From contig JASEIR010000004.1 in NCBI GenBank assembly GCA_030017355.1, forward strand, positions 1 to 15,526: 15,526 nucleotides of DNA, given 5' to 3'. Within the stretch, counting starts at the first letter, position 1. Each line of letters begins with the position of its first letter. Under the pieces are notes generated by a model. That model was not told the origin of the DNA, made no database searches, and worked only from the letters and a program-made list of their open reading frames with translations. The DNA is from Actinomycetota bacterium. GTDB taxonomy: Bacteria > Actinomycetota > Aquicultoria > Aquicultorales > Aquicultoraceae. Shown here piece after piece: positions 7,577 through 14,574 of this stretch. A program made the translations under genes and the position numbers.

Positions 7577-7620
7577 GGGCTTTTAAGTTTTTAAGGGGCT
7601 TTTAAGTTTTCAGAGGGGCT
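7577..7620. repeat. Imperfect 19-20 bp direct repeats upstream of 43-aa ORF
   Basis: GGGCTTTTAAGTTTT starts at 7577 and at 7596, and a third GGGCTTT start lies at 7616, giving spacings of 19 and 20. The third unit supplies AGAGGGG, the ribosome-binding site of the ORF that starts at 7626. Confidence 0.75.
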
Positions 7621-7625
7621 TTATT

Positions 7626-7757
7626 GTGTACAAGATTTGGAAGTGGTTTAAAGACCTGCATTGGCTTACTACATTGGCAATTATCGGCTCGATTATCCTC
7701 ATTGCCATGCTGATTATTATAAATACACCAGGACTCTTCGATAGACTGTTAAATTGA
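7626..7757 (+). CDS. Small single-span membrane protein (43 aa), unrecognised
   Basis: A GTG-started ORF of 43 codons. AGAGGGG ends seven bases before the start, a strong ribosome-binding site. The product begins MYKIWKWFKDLHWL, an amphipathic, Trp-rich basic stretch, then has a hydrophobic helix (about residues 15-33) and a short tail NTPGLFDRLLN. Length and arrangement resemble small membrane proteins in general, but I recognise no family. It is too short for usual ORF cut-offs. It is convergent with the 94-aa membrane protein gene, 23 bases away. Support is the start context and the coherent hydrophobic segment. Confidence 0.55.
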   Translation: MYKIWKWFKDLHWLTTLAIIGSIILIAMLIIINTPGLFDRLLN

Positions 7758-7780
7758 AAAGAAACTGGGAGTAGATTGGG

Positions 7781-8065
7781 TTAGGCTCTTTTGTTCCTCT
7801 TATCATTACCAGAGCGCTTACGTGGCTGCAATAAACGATCGAGCATGAAATAATCTACATCCGCGGAGCCAGGCTTTTTTCTTCTTGCAAGATCGATTTT
7901 TTCTAGCCATGAATAACTTTTCTCCTCCGACCTTCTGGTTCCTTTTTTAAACGGACTGATTGTGAGCCAAATAAAAGCAATTATAAAAATAGCAATCAAA
8001 ATAGCTAGTTCAACAATCCAAACTATGAATAGGCTTTTACCAAATGAAGCATAGTTTATTAGCAT
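7781..8065 (-). CDS. Small membrane protein with basic C-terminal tail (94 aa), unrecognised
   Basis: The start at 8065 is chosen because GGGAGG lies seven bases upstream. An upstream in-frame ATG at 8161 would give 126 residues but has no comparable site and would add a polar, low-complexity extension. The 94-residue product has a short exposed N-terminus, one long hydrophobic segment (about 10-36), then a cytoplasmic tail rich in Lys and Arg with three basic clusters, including PRKRSGNDKRNKRA at the end. A positive-inside reading puts the tail in the cytosol. I recognise no domain. Neighbours are the convergent 43-aa ORF and, upstream, a gap followed by tRNA-Arg. Confidence 0.6.
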   Translation of the reverse strand: MLINYASFGKSLFIVWIVELAILIAIFIIAFIWLTISPFKKGTRRSEEKSYSWLEKIDLARRKKPGSADVDYFMLDRLLQPRKRSGNDKRNKRA

Positions 8066-8390
8066 ATCTTTTCCTCCCATCATTTCGCTGGAAGGCAAAC
8101 TGTTAGCAAGATTAGCACTCAAACTTGCGGTTTCTACATTCCTCTTTAAAATCCTCCGCAATTGGCAGTACTTGAAAATTACAGCTTAAGTATTGCATTA
8201 TTAAGATGCTCTTGCAAGGCTACGTTTATCTTATAAATCGTTGATAAACCGACTGACTGCCTAAAAGAAGTCTTTTTTAGTAAAGAAACCTTTTTAGGAT
8301 AGCGTAGATAACAAAAGTAGTGCGAGTGCAGAAAATAAGATGGATAGGTCAACAGCCATCCTTTCACCACATTCTCCTGATAAACCGTTG
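8066..8390. other. 325-bp interval without a supported gene
   Basis: This lies between the 94-aa membrane gene and tRNA-Arg. A 63-codon minus-strand frame (8179-8370) exists, and its second GTG has AGGAG six bases upstream. The sequence has no recognisable domain and its composition looks random, so I do not call it. No clear terminator for the tRNA-Arg transcript was seen. Confidence 0.4.
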
Positions 8391-8464
8391 CGCGCCCGAA
8401 GGGATTCGAACCCCTGACCCTCGGATTAGAAGTCCGATGCTCTATCCTACTGAGCTACGGGCGC
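8391..8464 (-). tRNA. tRNA-Arg(TCT)
   Basis: Complete 74-base cloverleaf on the minus strand: acceptor GCGCCCG paired with CGGGCGC, discriminator G, TA at 8-9, D arm GCTCAGTAGGATAGAGC, anticodon loop CTTCTAA (anticodon TCT, Arg), and T arm with GGGTTCGAATCCC. CCA is not encoded. It follows tRNA-Gly by about 88 bases on the same strand and could share its transcript. Confidence 0.96.
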
Positions 8465-8523
8465 ATACCAGATACTAGAAATCAGATTGGGCCTAACGGC
8501 CCTTCAGAAAACAGATATTCTAA

Positions 8524-8547
8524 GTGAACTGCTTAATGGCAGTTCAC
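8524..8547. other. Hairpin between tRNA-Gly and tRNA-Arg
   Basis: Perfect nine-base inverted repeat, GTGAACTGC (8524-8532) and GCAGTTCAC (8539-8547), with a six-base loop. It starts five bases past tRNA-Gly on the minus strand. No U-tract follows, so it is more likely a processing or 3'-protective hairpin than an intrinsic terminator. A second small inverted repeat, GGGCC/GGCCC, lies near 8489-8502. Confidence 0.5.
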
Positions 8548-8552
8548 CTCAG

Positions 8553-8625
8553 AGCGGACGACGGGACTCGAACCCGCGACCAACAGCTTGGAAGGCTGTG
8601 ACTCTACCAACTGAGTTACGTCCGC
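8553..8625 (-). tRNA. tRNA-Gly(TCC)
   Basis: Complete 73-base cloverleaf on the minus strand: acceptor GCGGACG paired with CGTCCGC, U discriminator as usual for bacterial tRNA-Gly, D arm with CTCAGTTGGTAGAG, anticodon loop CTTCCAA (anticodon TCC, Gly), and T arm with GGGTTCGAGTCCC. CCA is not encoded. A promoter candidate stands 15-44 bases upstream. Confidence 0.96.
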
Positions 8626-8945
8626 ATTTATTCTAGCTCATTATCGTAAATTCATTACCAAACCGTCTAGATGATATCAGAATTCTGGAAAAAAATCGAG
8701 TACTAAGACTGGATGTCATTGCACTCAACGTTGCCTTAGAATTAATCTGCGAAAACGGCACTCTACAATGTTTTTATGACGAATAAGACGACATTTATTT
8801 ATGAATCAAACGGGCCGAACAAGACTTTATGCTATCAAGCTTTCAAACGAATATTTTTTTAAAAAACTCCAGTCTGGGCTTTAATTTTTTACTTCGACCA
8901 GTGTAGACAAAGTAACAGCGAGGTTGTTGGCACTAGTATTTTAAG
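8626..8945. other. 320-bp intergenic region
   Basis: It holds the tRNA-Gly promoter candidate (8640-8669) and the 3' flank of the universal stress protein gene. A T-run near 8850-8860 with a short dyad (CCAG/CTGG, near 8871-8880) might end the minus-strand stress-protein transcript, but the stem is too short to call. No ORF or RNA gene was seen. Confidence 0.5.
8640..8669 (-). promoter_or_regulatory. Sigma70-type promoter for tRNA-Gly
   Basis: On the minus strand, TAGACG (8664-8669) and GATAAT (8640-8645) are 18 bases apart. They match the -35 consensus at 4 of 6 and the -10 consensus at 5 of 6. The predicted start leaves a leader of only about eight bases before the tRNA. Confidence 0.5.
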
Positions 8946-9830
8946 CTAATTAGCTTTAACAACAAGCACAGGGCATGGTGCATTGCCAATTACCTTTTCG
9001 GCAACACTTCCCATAACAAGACGCCGCAGGCCCGTTCGGCCATGGCTTCCCAAGCAAATAGTATCCGAGCCTAATTCCTCAGCCACACTAACTATTTTAT
9101 CCTCAGGGTCTCCTTCTTTTACATACGCCTCGATATTTATATCAGCTGGTTTGACCATCTTTTTTATTTTTTCGACAGTTGCCCAAGCATTTTGAATCAT
9201 CTCATCAACAGCTGCGGGTGAATGAATAAAGAATTCGTCGGTAACATCAACAACAGAAACTATTATTAGCTTGCTCCCGCAAGAGCGAGCTATACTTATA
9301 GCTCGCTTTGCGGCTATTTCACTGTAAACTGAGCCATCTACTGCAAGAAGTATATTGCTCCACTTAATATCACTATTGCTAGGCATAACAAGCACGTCAA
9401 TTGGGCTATATCCAATGACCTTTGCAGTAACGCTTCCAACAAAAGCTCTTTCAAGTTCATCAAGGCTTCTTCTAGCCATAACTATTAAGCCACAATTCCT
9501 TGATTTTGCAGCATCAATGATAGCTTTGTGTGTACTACCTTCCGATAGAACATATTCGATTTGCACGCCTTCTTCTTCCGCGATCCTCTTGGCGCTGAGT
9601 AGTATATCATTTGCTAGTTTTCTTAAAACTCCTTTTATATCCTTAACCAGGCCTAGCTCAACTTCTGCTCCAAAAGAAGGTAAGACTGTTACTACAGTAA
9701 GCGATGCTGATCTGCAATCGGCATCCTTTGAATACTTAATAACCTGCCTCAGTGCATTTACACTGGTCTCTGAACCATCGAAGGGAATCAGGATTTTTCC
9801 ATAGTTATTTGCAATAAATTTCTTTTCCAT
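8946..9830 (-). CDS. Universal stress protein, two tandem UspA domains
   Basis: A 294-residue cytoplasmic protein with two Usp domains (about 10-150 and 157-294), each opening with a KILIPFDGS or NILLAVDGS strand. The C-terminal domain keeps the ATP-binding pattern G-2x-G-9x-G-S in GSHGRTG...MGSV (about 261-275). The N-terminal domain has ARRS...VGSV at the same place and lacks the first two glycines, so probably only the second half binds nucleotide. ATG at 9830 is preferred because AGGAG lies ten bases upstream; an in-frame ATG at 9854 lacks a good site. It is the last gene of the run that includes TIGR02186 and TauE/SafE, after a 139-base gap, so it may also have its own promoter. Confidence 0.9.
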   Translation of the reverse strand: MEKKFIANNYGKILIPFDGSETSVNALRQVIKYSKDADCRSASLTVVTVLPSFGAEVELGLVKDIKGVLRKLANDILLSAKRIAEEEGVQIEYVLSEGSTHKAIIDAAKSRNCGLIVMARRSLDELERAFVGSVTAKVIGYSPIDVLVMPSNSDIKWSNILLAVDGSVYSEIAAKRAISIARSCGSKLIIVSVVDVTDEFFIHSPAAVDEMIQNAWATVEKIKKMVKPADINIEAYVKEGDPEDKIVSVAEELGSDTICLGSHGRTGLRRLVMGSVAEKVIGNAPCPVLVVKAN

Positions 9831-9969
9831 TGCCGGCATACTCCTATGCCCCATACTTTTTGTCTTAATTAATTTAATAAATGCTAATGATCAGTTTCAT
9901 TTCTAGAGACCACAAGGTAACCATCAAATTTTAAGCTGTAAATTCAAATAAAGAATCTATGACAAACAG

Positions 9970-10746
9970 TTAAGGCTTCTTAAAAATGAGGCTGATACCA
10001 AAGCCTACGGCCAACGCAATGACTACAGATAATATGCCATATAGGGCTCCATTCTTATTTGCTATTTCTGCAATAATTTTTACGAAACCAGACCTCTCAA
10101 CTGATATACTGGCCTCCGATTTATCAATAACCTTCTTATTCCTAATCTCGTACACAGTCACGGTATAATGGCCAGGTGGAACCTGATAGGGCCAGTCTAC
10201 CTTGATCGAATAACGCTCAATATTTCCCCTTTGAACCACTGAGATTCTTCGCGAAGAAATGTTATATAATCCAGACGCTTCCTTAAATTTTACAAATTCA
10301 CTGAACCATTTATCCTTTTCGGTGCTGCTGTTTATGGGATATATTTTTACAGATTTTTCGAGGGCAGCATAGCCAATATTGTATCTATCCATTTCTTTCT
10401 GGCTCAATATATCTTTTAGGTCCCTTGTGCTGTAAAGAAAATATACATTAGGTACATTTTCGAACCTTAACTTTCCAGTATTCATCCATAAAAAGCCTAC
10501 CCTACCCTTTTTTCTTAATACGCTTTCGCTTTCCGGAGATTTAATCTTAATGATTAAATCCGCATCACGATCGGTCTCGCCCTTGATGTCGACCGTGCTC
10601 CCATGATACAAAATATCAATCTTTATGTGGCTATGACCTACATTTAAATCTAATTGCGCTAAAGCTGTATTTAGAAAAGCTAGCAAGGAAGAAAGCACCA
10701 TCAAAATGACAATTGCAATAATCTTGATAAACTTTGAATCCCTCAC
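9970..10746 (-). CDS. TIGR02186 family (Alph_Pro_TM) membrane-anchored protein
   Basis: A 258-residue protein starting at GTG, with GAGGAG seven bases upstream. It has a signal peptide (about 1-31, ending ALA-Q), an extracytoplasmic beta-rich region (about 32-228) and one C-terminal transmembrane helix (about 231-254) followed by KKP. Features matching the PF09608/TIGR02186 family as I know it are VDIKGETDRDADLIIKI near the start, RKKGRVGFLWMN, a GLYNISSRRISV stretch, and VPPGHYTVTVYEIRN before the membrane segment. The function is unknown. Members commonly sit next to TauE/SafE exporters, as here, where the exporter ends 16 bases upstream. This suggests an accessory of the exporter at the outer face of the membrane (inference). 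Confidence 0.8.
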   Translation of the reverse strand: MRDSKFIKIIAIVILMVLSSLLAFLNTALAQLDLNVGHSHIKIDILYHGSTVDIKGETDRDADLIIKIKSPESESVLRKKGRVGFLWMNTGKLRFENVPNVYFLYSTRDLKDILSQKEMDRYNIGYAALEKSVKIYPINSSTEKDKWFSEFVKFKEASGLYNISSRRISVVQRGNIERYSIKVDWPYQVPPGHYTVTVYEIRNKKVIDKSEASISVERSGFVKIIAEIANKNGALYGILSVVIALAVGFGISLIFKKP

Positions 10747-10762
10747 TTGCTATCTCCTCTTT

Positions 10763-11677
10763 TTAAAATGTCAAACGGATTGGCGGCCTCAATGTTAGTT
10801 CAGATAGAACCTTTATACCAATACCTAGAATTAAGATAGCTAGCAATATTTTTAATTTATCTGCATTCATCTTCTTGCTAGCTATAGTTCCAAGTTGCGC
10901 TCCAATGCTCGAGCCAATTAGCATGATTAAAGCAAGGGTAAAATCAACCGTATGGTTGGTATAGGCCGAAAGAAATGTCACTTCAATCACTGTAAATAAT
11001 ATTTGGAAAAGGCTCGTCCCAACAACAACAAGAATTGGCATATCAAGTAGATAGAGCATTATGGGCACCATAATGAACCCTCCGCCCACGCCCATTATGG
11101 CTGCTAGAACTCCTACCAATATACCAATAATTATGGGTAGTAAGAATGAATGCCTTACTCCTGATTTCTCAAAATCTATCTGGTAAGGCAAAGATTTAAG
11201 AAATCTCTTAAGTGCCGATTCCTTCTTTGGTGCATTATCTTCGATACCACTTAACTTTTTTCGCTTTAAGCTTTGCATACTTTCAACAAACATATAAGTT
11301 CCAACGGTTGTTGGAACTAGAACGTAGGTGAGCTTTATTATAAAATCAGCATTGCCAACTGCTTTAAGAGCTGCTATTGCATAAACGCCAAGAAATCCAC
11401 CAAGAAAGCTCCCTGCCAACAAGAAAGCACCCATCTTAATATCAACATGGCCCATTTTCCAATGTGTGTATGTTCCGGAAGCAGATGCTGCCACCATCTG
11501 GTTTGCACCGGACGCTGCAGCAACTGTAGGAGAAATTCCAAGCATCATAAGAATTGGGGTTATTAAAAAACCACCGCCTACACCAAATAGGCCTGACAAA
11601 AGTCCGATACTTAAACCAACCCCTAAGATAATTAAAGTATTAATGCTGGTAAGTGCGACCGGTAAGTATAGGAACAT
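10763..11677 (-). CDS. Sulfite exporter TauE/SafE family protein
   Basis: A 304-residue protein in two homologous halves, each with the family glycine motif: GLFGVGGGFLITP (29-41) and GVGGGFIMVP (196-205). Roughly eight transmembrane helices are predicted, with a basic loop (about 136-172) between halves. This copy has the textbook TauE/SafE (PF01925) pattern, more so than the 325-residue permease at 3738-4715, and the two are not close duplicates. It likely exports sulfite, sulfoacetate or a related anion; the substrate is not deducible. GGAG lies nine bases before the ATG. It is the second gene of the minus-strand run that also contains TIGR02186 and, after a gap, the universal stress protein. 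Confidence 0.92.
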   Translation of the reverse strand: MFLYLPVALTSINTLIILGVGLSIGLLSGLFGVGGGFLITPILMMLGISPTVAAASGANQMVAASASGTYTHWKMGHVDIKMGAFLLAGSFLGGFLGVYAIAALKAVGNADFIIKLTYVLVPTTVGTYMFVESMQSLKRKKLSGIEDNAPKKESALKRFLKSLPYQIDFEKSGVRHSFLLPIIIGILVGVLAAIMGVGGGFIMVPIMLYLLDMPILVVVGTSLFQILFTVIEVTFLSAYTNHTVDFTLALIMLIGSSIGAQLGTIASKKMNADKLKILLAILILGIGIKVLSELTLRPPIRLTF

Positions 11678-11749
11678 TTCTCAGCTCTCCATTAGAAATA
11701 AATTGGCGTGAATACGTCTTATCAAGCTTTTCGGGTTATCAGCTGCTTC

Positions 11750-11959
11750 CTACCGCATGTTTACTTTCCGTCCTCCAATCATGCCTTTATTTCTGCTTTC
11801 ACTTAGATAGGTACTTAACTCAACTTTCTTGCTCTTTTCTGTTTGCATTTCTGACTCCGCCATAATCTGCCGAGCCATCTCAAGCTCTCCTTCCTCTGCA
11901 AAAGCTATTGCAGCCATCGTATCGTCGAAGTTGCTAAAAAACCTTTTAATCCACCTCAT
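11750..11959 (-). CDS. Small soluble protein (69 aa), function unknown
   Basis: AAGGAGAG lies about six bases before the ATG. The product begins MRWIKRFFSNFDDTMAAIAF, an amphipathic basic helix followed by a helical acidic stretch (FAEEGELEMARQIMAE) and a polar, basic tail. There is no signal peptide or membrane span. I recall similar short proteins with an AAxAFAExGE core beside TauE/SafE and stress-protein genes in anaerobes, but know no named family or function. It is the first gene of the exporter run, 72 bases ahead of the exporter, and follows the kinase gene by about 306 bases. Confidence 0.7.
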   Translation of the reverse strand: MRWIKRFFSNFDDTMAAIAFAEEGELEMARQIMAESEMQTEKSKKVELSTYLSESRNKGMIGGRKVNMR

Positions 11960-12265
11960 TCTTCTCTCCTTGTCTAACCGCAGATCCGTTTATGCATGAT
12001 AACGGGCCTATTATCACTTTCACGCTTCCTTCACCCGTATAAGAGCAACGGTTTTACCAAAAGTCCCTAATCTAATTTGAACACCATTGCAGGAATATCA
12101 CATCGGTGTGACTGCCATTTCTCAGACATTTAAATCGGTAATGTTGGCTTGAGGATATTTGCCAGATAAACTATGGATGCCCTAACTTTTGCATAATGAA
12201 ATACCTAACTGCTTATTGAGGATTTCAAAGTTTGATGGACGTTGACCTGCTAATTCTTTTCCATT
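11960..12265. promoter_or_regulatory. 306-bp region upstream of the exporter run, with candidate operator
   Basis: This separates the histidine kinase stop from the first gene of the exporter run (both minus), so it should hold the promoter of that run. A dyad TCACA-N4-TGTGA lies at 12098-12111, about 139 bases before the start codon. GATAAT-like -10 sequences exist (near 12009-12014), but none has a convincing -35 partner. No terminator for the kinase operon was recognised. Confidence 0.4.
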
Positions 12266-13726
12266 TCAACTAACAGGGATAATAACCACGATTGCCGTGC
12301 CGGCCCCGGGAACAGATTGAATATCAAAAGTACCGCCTACAAGGCGAGCTCTTGTACGCATCCCATCCAAGCCAAGTTTACCAAGCCGGGAAAGCTCGCC
12401 TAGGCTAGCAGGGATTTCGAAACCTTTTCCATTATCAATTATATTGATAATGGTCTCTTTCGCTTCAAAAATAATATTGATCCATACCTCCGTGGCTTCT
12501 GCGTACTTTGCAATGTTCCTAAGTGCCTCTTGGATTATGCGAAAAAGAGTTACCTCTACTTCTGAAGAAAATTCGCGTTCCTGGCCTAGAACCGTTAGAT
12601 TTGTAGCTATTCCATAGTCGGTTTTAAACTGCTCAACCAACCACTCAACGGCAGGGATAAGGCCTAAGTCGTCTATAATCGATGGTCTTAAATCTCTGCT
12701 GATTTGGCGTATTTCTTGCAGCACATTTTTTAGTTGCATTTTGTAGCTATGCAAAAGCTCAAGCCTATCTTTGGGAAGCCCCGTTTCTTCCTCGCAGAAT
12801 TTCTCGAGCGATCGAATTGTGGCTATGAGACTTTGAGCCGTACTATCATGCAAATCGCGGGAAATACGCAGGCGTTCTTCTTCGTGCGCTCTTGTAATTT
12901 GATGCAGGTAAAACCTCTGGTTTTCCTGCATCCTGACTTCATTTGTTATATCCCTCCCAATAAACTGAACACCATTGGGATGACCATTGCTGGAAACCGA
13001 ATTAGCAGTCAGCATAATATAGGCTTTGCTTCCATCTTTCCTAACAATTACTTGTCTATAAGGCTGGCGTCTTTCATCACCATTCAACAGATTCTTTTGT
13101 ATTGCCTTGGACTGGGCTAGGTTCTCATGGGCCAAGAACTTTTGGCTGTCCATCCCAATGAGTTCTTGCAAATCATACCCAAGAAGCTCGGCCGCAGCTT
13201 GGTTAGCGGCAACAACCTTCCCGGATAGGTCCTGAACCCATATGGCATCATGCGCACTTTCAAAAAGCTGCTTGTATTTTTTCTCAGATAGCTCAAGCCT
13301 GCCCTTCGTTGCTTCGAGTTGTTGCTCTTGCTTTCTATAGAGCACTGACCCAAATGGTATAAGACTGCCAAAAAGGGTAACTATGAAAGTTTCTATAAGA
13401 GCTGCAGCTTCGTAAGAGGAAAAGAAAAGGGCCCGAGGCAACATTGTGAGAAAAGCAAATGCTACAGTAATCAGCCCACCCTTTAAACCAAATACCAAGC
13501 TACTTAATGCAATGGGTACTAAATAGAGCATGCGATCAACCGTGTGTCTGGTTATACCGAGCGGTAAATCAGGTAAAGAAAACAACCTAAAAGTGGTTAA
13601 ATTATCATAATAATGAAGGCTTATTAAGATGAAGATGCTTACTATCGACCAAAACTCGGGGTCTGTAAAAAAGCGACTTTGTTCTATACTTCGCTTCTTG
13701 TTAAATTTTTCTATTATTTTTTCCAT
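12266..13726 (-). CDS. NarL-family sensor histidine kinase with PAS domain
   Basis: A 486-residue membrane kinase. The N-terminal part has four or five hydrophobic segments (about 27-130). A coiled linker leads to a PAS domain (about 145-265, with DAIWVQDLSGKVVAANQAA and the usual RKDGS and GRDIT marks). A HisKA_3 dimerisation domain follows, with phosphoacceptor His293 in RISRDLHDSTAQSL. The HATPase_c domain has an N-box EALRNIAKYA (400-409), DNGKGF (431-436) and GLDGMRTRARLVGG. The N-box Tyr replaces the more usual His. ATG at 13726 is used; a TTG one codon earlier is possible. The response regulator gene ends 13 bases upstream, so they form a regulator-kinase operon. The signal is unknown; the membrane region and PAS domain are the likely inputs. 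Confidence 0.93.
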   Translation of the reverse strand: MEKIIEKFNKKRSIEQSRFFTDPEFWSIVSIFILISLHYYDNLTTFRLFSLPDLPLGITRHTVDRMLYLVPIALSSLVFGLKGGLITVAFAFLTMLPRALFFSSYEAAALIETFIVTLFGSLIPFGSVLYRKQEQQLEATKGRLELSEKKYKQLFESAHDAIWVQDLSGKVVAANQAAAELLGYDLQELIGMDSQKFLAHENLAQSKAIQKNLLNGDERRQPYRQVIVRKDGSKAYIMLTANSVSSNGHPNGVQFIGRDITNEVRMQENQRFYLHQITRAHEEERLRISRDLHDSTAQSLIATIRSLEKFCEEETGLPKDRLELLHSYKMQLKNVLQEIRQISRDLRPSIIDDLGLIPAVEWLVEQFKTDYGIATNLTVLGQEREFSSEVEVTLFRIIQEALRNIAKYAEATEVWINIIFEAKETIINIIDNGKGFEIPASLGELSRLGKLGLDGMRTRARLVGGTFDIQSVPGAGTAIVVIIPVS

Positions 13727-13739
13727 CAAAATAACATGG

Positions 13740-14393
13740 CTAATCTAAGCCTATCCAACCTTTTTTAATAGCCAACACAACGGCTTCGGTGCGAGAGCCA
13801 ACACCTAGCTTATCAAATATGTTCCCTAAATGTGCCTCAACAGTGTGAACGGTTACATGTAGCTGATCAGCGATTTCCTTATTGCTCTTTCCCTTGGAGA
13901 CCAATTCTAATGTTTCAATTTCTCGATCAGTCAGCGACTCGAAAGATTGCAAATCTTGATGTTTGCGGTTAGCTCTCAATCGCTCCATAACCTTGCGAGC
14001 AATTGCGGGGTGCAATACAGAATCTCCCTTGATTACACGGCGAATGCTCTCTTTCAATTCATCGCCATCAATATCCTTAAGCAAGTAACCAGCAGCTCCG
14101 GCCTCGATAAGTGAAAAAACATATTGATCTATGTCATAAGCACTAAGAATAAGTATAGGTGCCGAGATATTCATAGCCTTGATCTTCCTCGTGGCCTTAA
14201 TTCCATTTAGCTTAGGCATAGCTACATCAGCAATAATAACATCAGGCTTTAAATCTTTAGCAAGAGCTACAAGCTGTTCGCCATCTCCCGCCTCACCGAT
14301 AACTTCTAAATCTTCTTCTTTTTCAAGGTATTCTCTTAGGCTTTGCCTTACAAGTGCGTGGTCTTCGGCAAGCAAAATTTTTATTTTTTCCAT
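13740..14393 (-). CDS. NarL/FixJ-family response regulator
   Basis: A 217-residue DNA-binding regulator. The receiver domain (about 3-120) has acidic pair Glu10/Asp11, phosphorylation site Asp56 (in IIADVAMP), Ser84 and Lys106 (LLKDID). The LuxR-type helix-turn-helix (about 150-212) is complete: SLTDREIETLELVSKG, SNKEIADQL, and HTVEAHLGNIFDKLGV. It is partner to the kinase gene directly downstream. The ATG has no good Shine-Dalgarno: GAGGA is about 14 bases or more upstream, and a TATAAT hexamer ends nine bases before it. The exporter and stress genes beyond the kinase are plausible targets by position only. Confidence 0.95.
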   Translation of the reverse strand: MEKIKILLAEDHALVRQSLREYLEKEEDLEVIGEAGDGEQLVALAKDLKPDVIIADVAMPKLNGIKATRKIKAMNISAPILILSAYDIDQYVFSLIEAGAAGYLLKDIDGDELKESIRRVIKGDSVLHPAIARKVMERLRANRKHQDLQSFESLTDREIETLELVSKGKSNKEIADQLHVTVHTVEAHLGNIFDKLGVGSRTEAVVLAIKKGWIGLD

Positions 14394-14402
14394 GGCAATG
14401 TA

Positions 14403-14408
14403 ATTATA
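14403..14408 (-). promoter_or_regulatory. Possible -10 box just upstream of the response regulator
   Basis: TATAAT is an exact -10 consensus on the minus strand, nine bases before the ATG of the response regulator. The matching -35 (TATTAA, 17 bases upstream) is poor. If used, the message would be leaderless or nearly so. Confidence 0.3.
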
Positions 14409-14574
14409 ATCCTCAATATGGTTAATTAATATTCCGGTTGTGTCTATAACATCATCAGTGTTCTCCAGTATATCACGTAGTTAAAACCACTAGCTACCGT
14501 GCATTTAAGCGATATCTCTAAGCAAGGCTATTTGCTTAAAAATAAAACCTCAACAAATCAATCTTTTAGATTTC

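Larger units (their letters stand above)
7300..7625. other. 326-bp intergenic region rich in short direct repeats
   Basis: This lies between the divergent HD-GYP gene (minus) and the 43-aa ORF (plus). It is AT-rich and holds three kinds of direct repeat: the 14-bp triplet at 7317-7358, an AATTACTAG pair near 7513-7540, and 19-20 bp repeats at 7577-7620. No other ORF, RNA gene or convincing promoter was found. Confidence 0.6.

Noticed and set aside
8179..8370. 63-codon minus-strand ORF with a possible AGGAG before its second GTG
   Set aside because: No recognisable domain and random-looking composition. It lies directly in the flank of tRNA-Arg. The start context alone is too weak.
8871..8885. 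CCAG/CTGG dyad followed by a T-run, considered as a terminator for the stress-protein gene
   Set aside because: The perfect stem is four base pairs with a one-base loop, which cannot form a stable hairpin.
9355..9804. 149-codon plus-strand ORF inside the stress-protein gene
   Set aside because: A Ser/Leu-rich shadow of the Usp coding strand with no start context.
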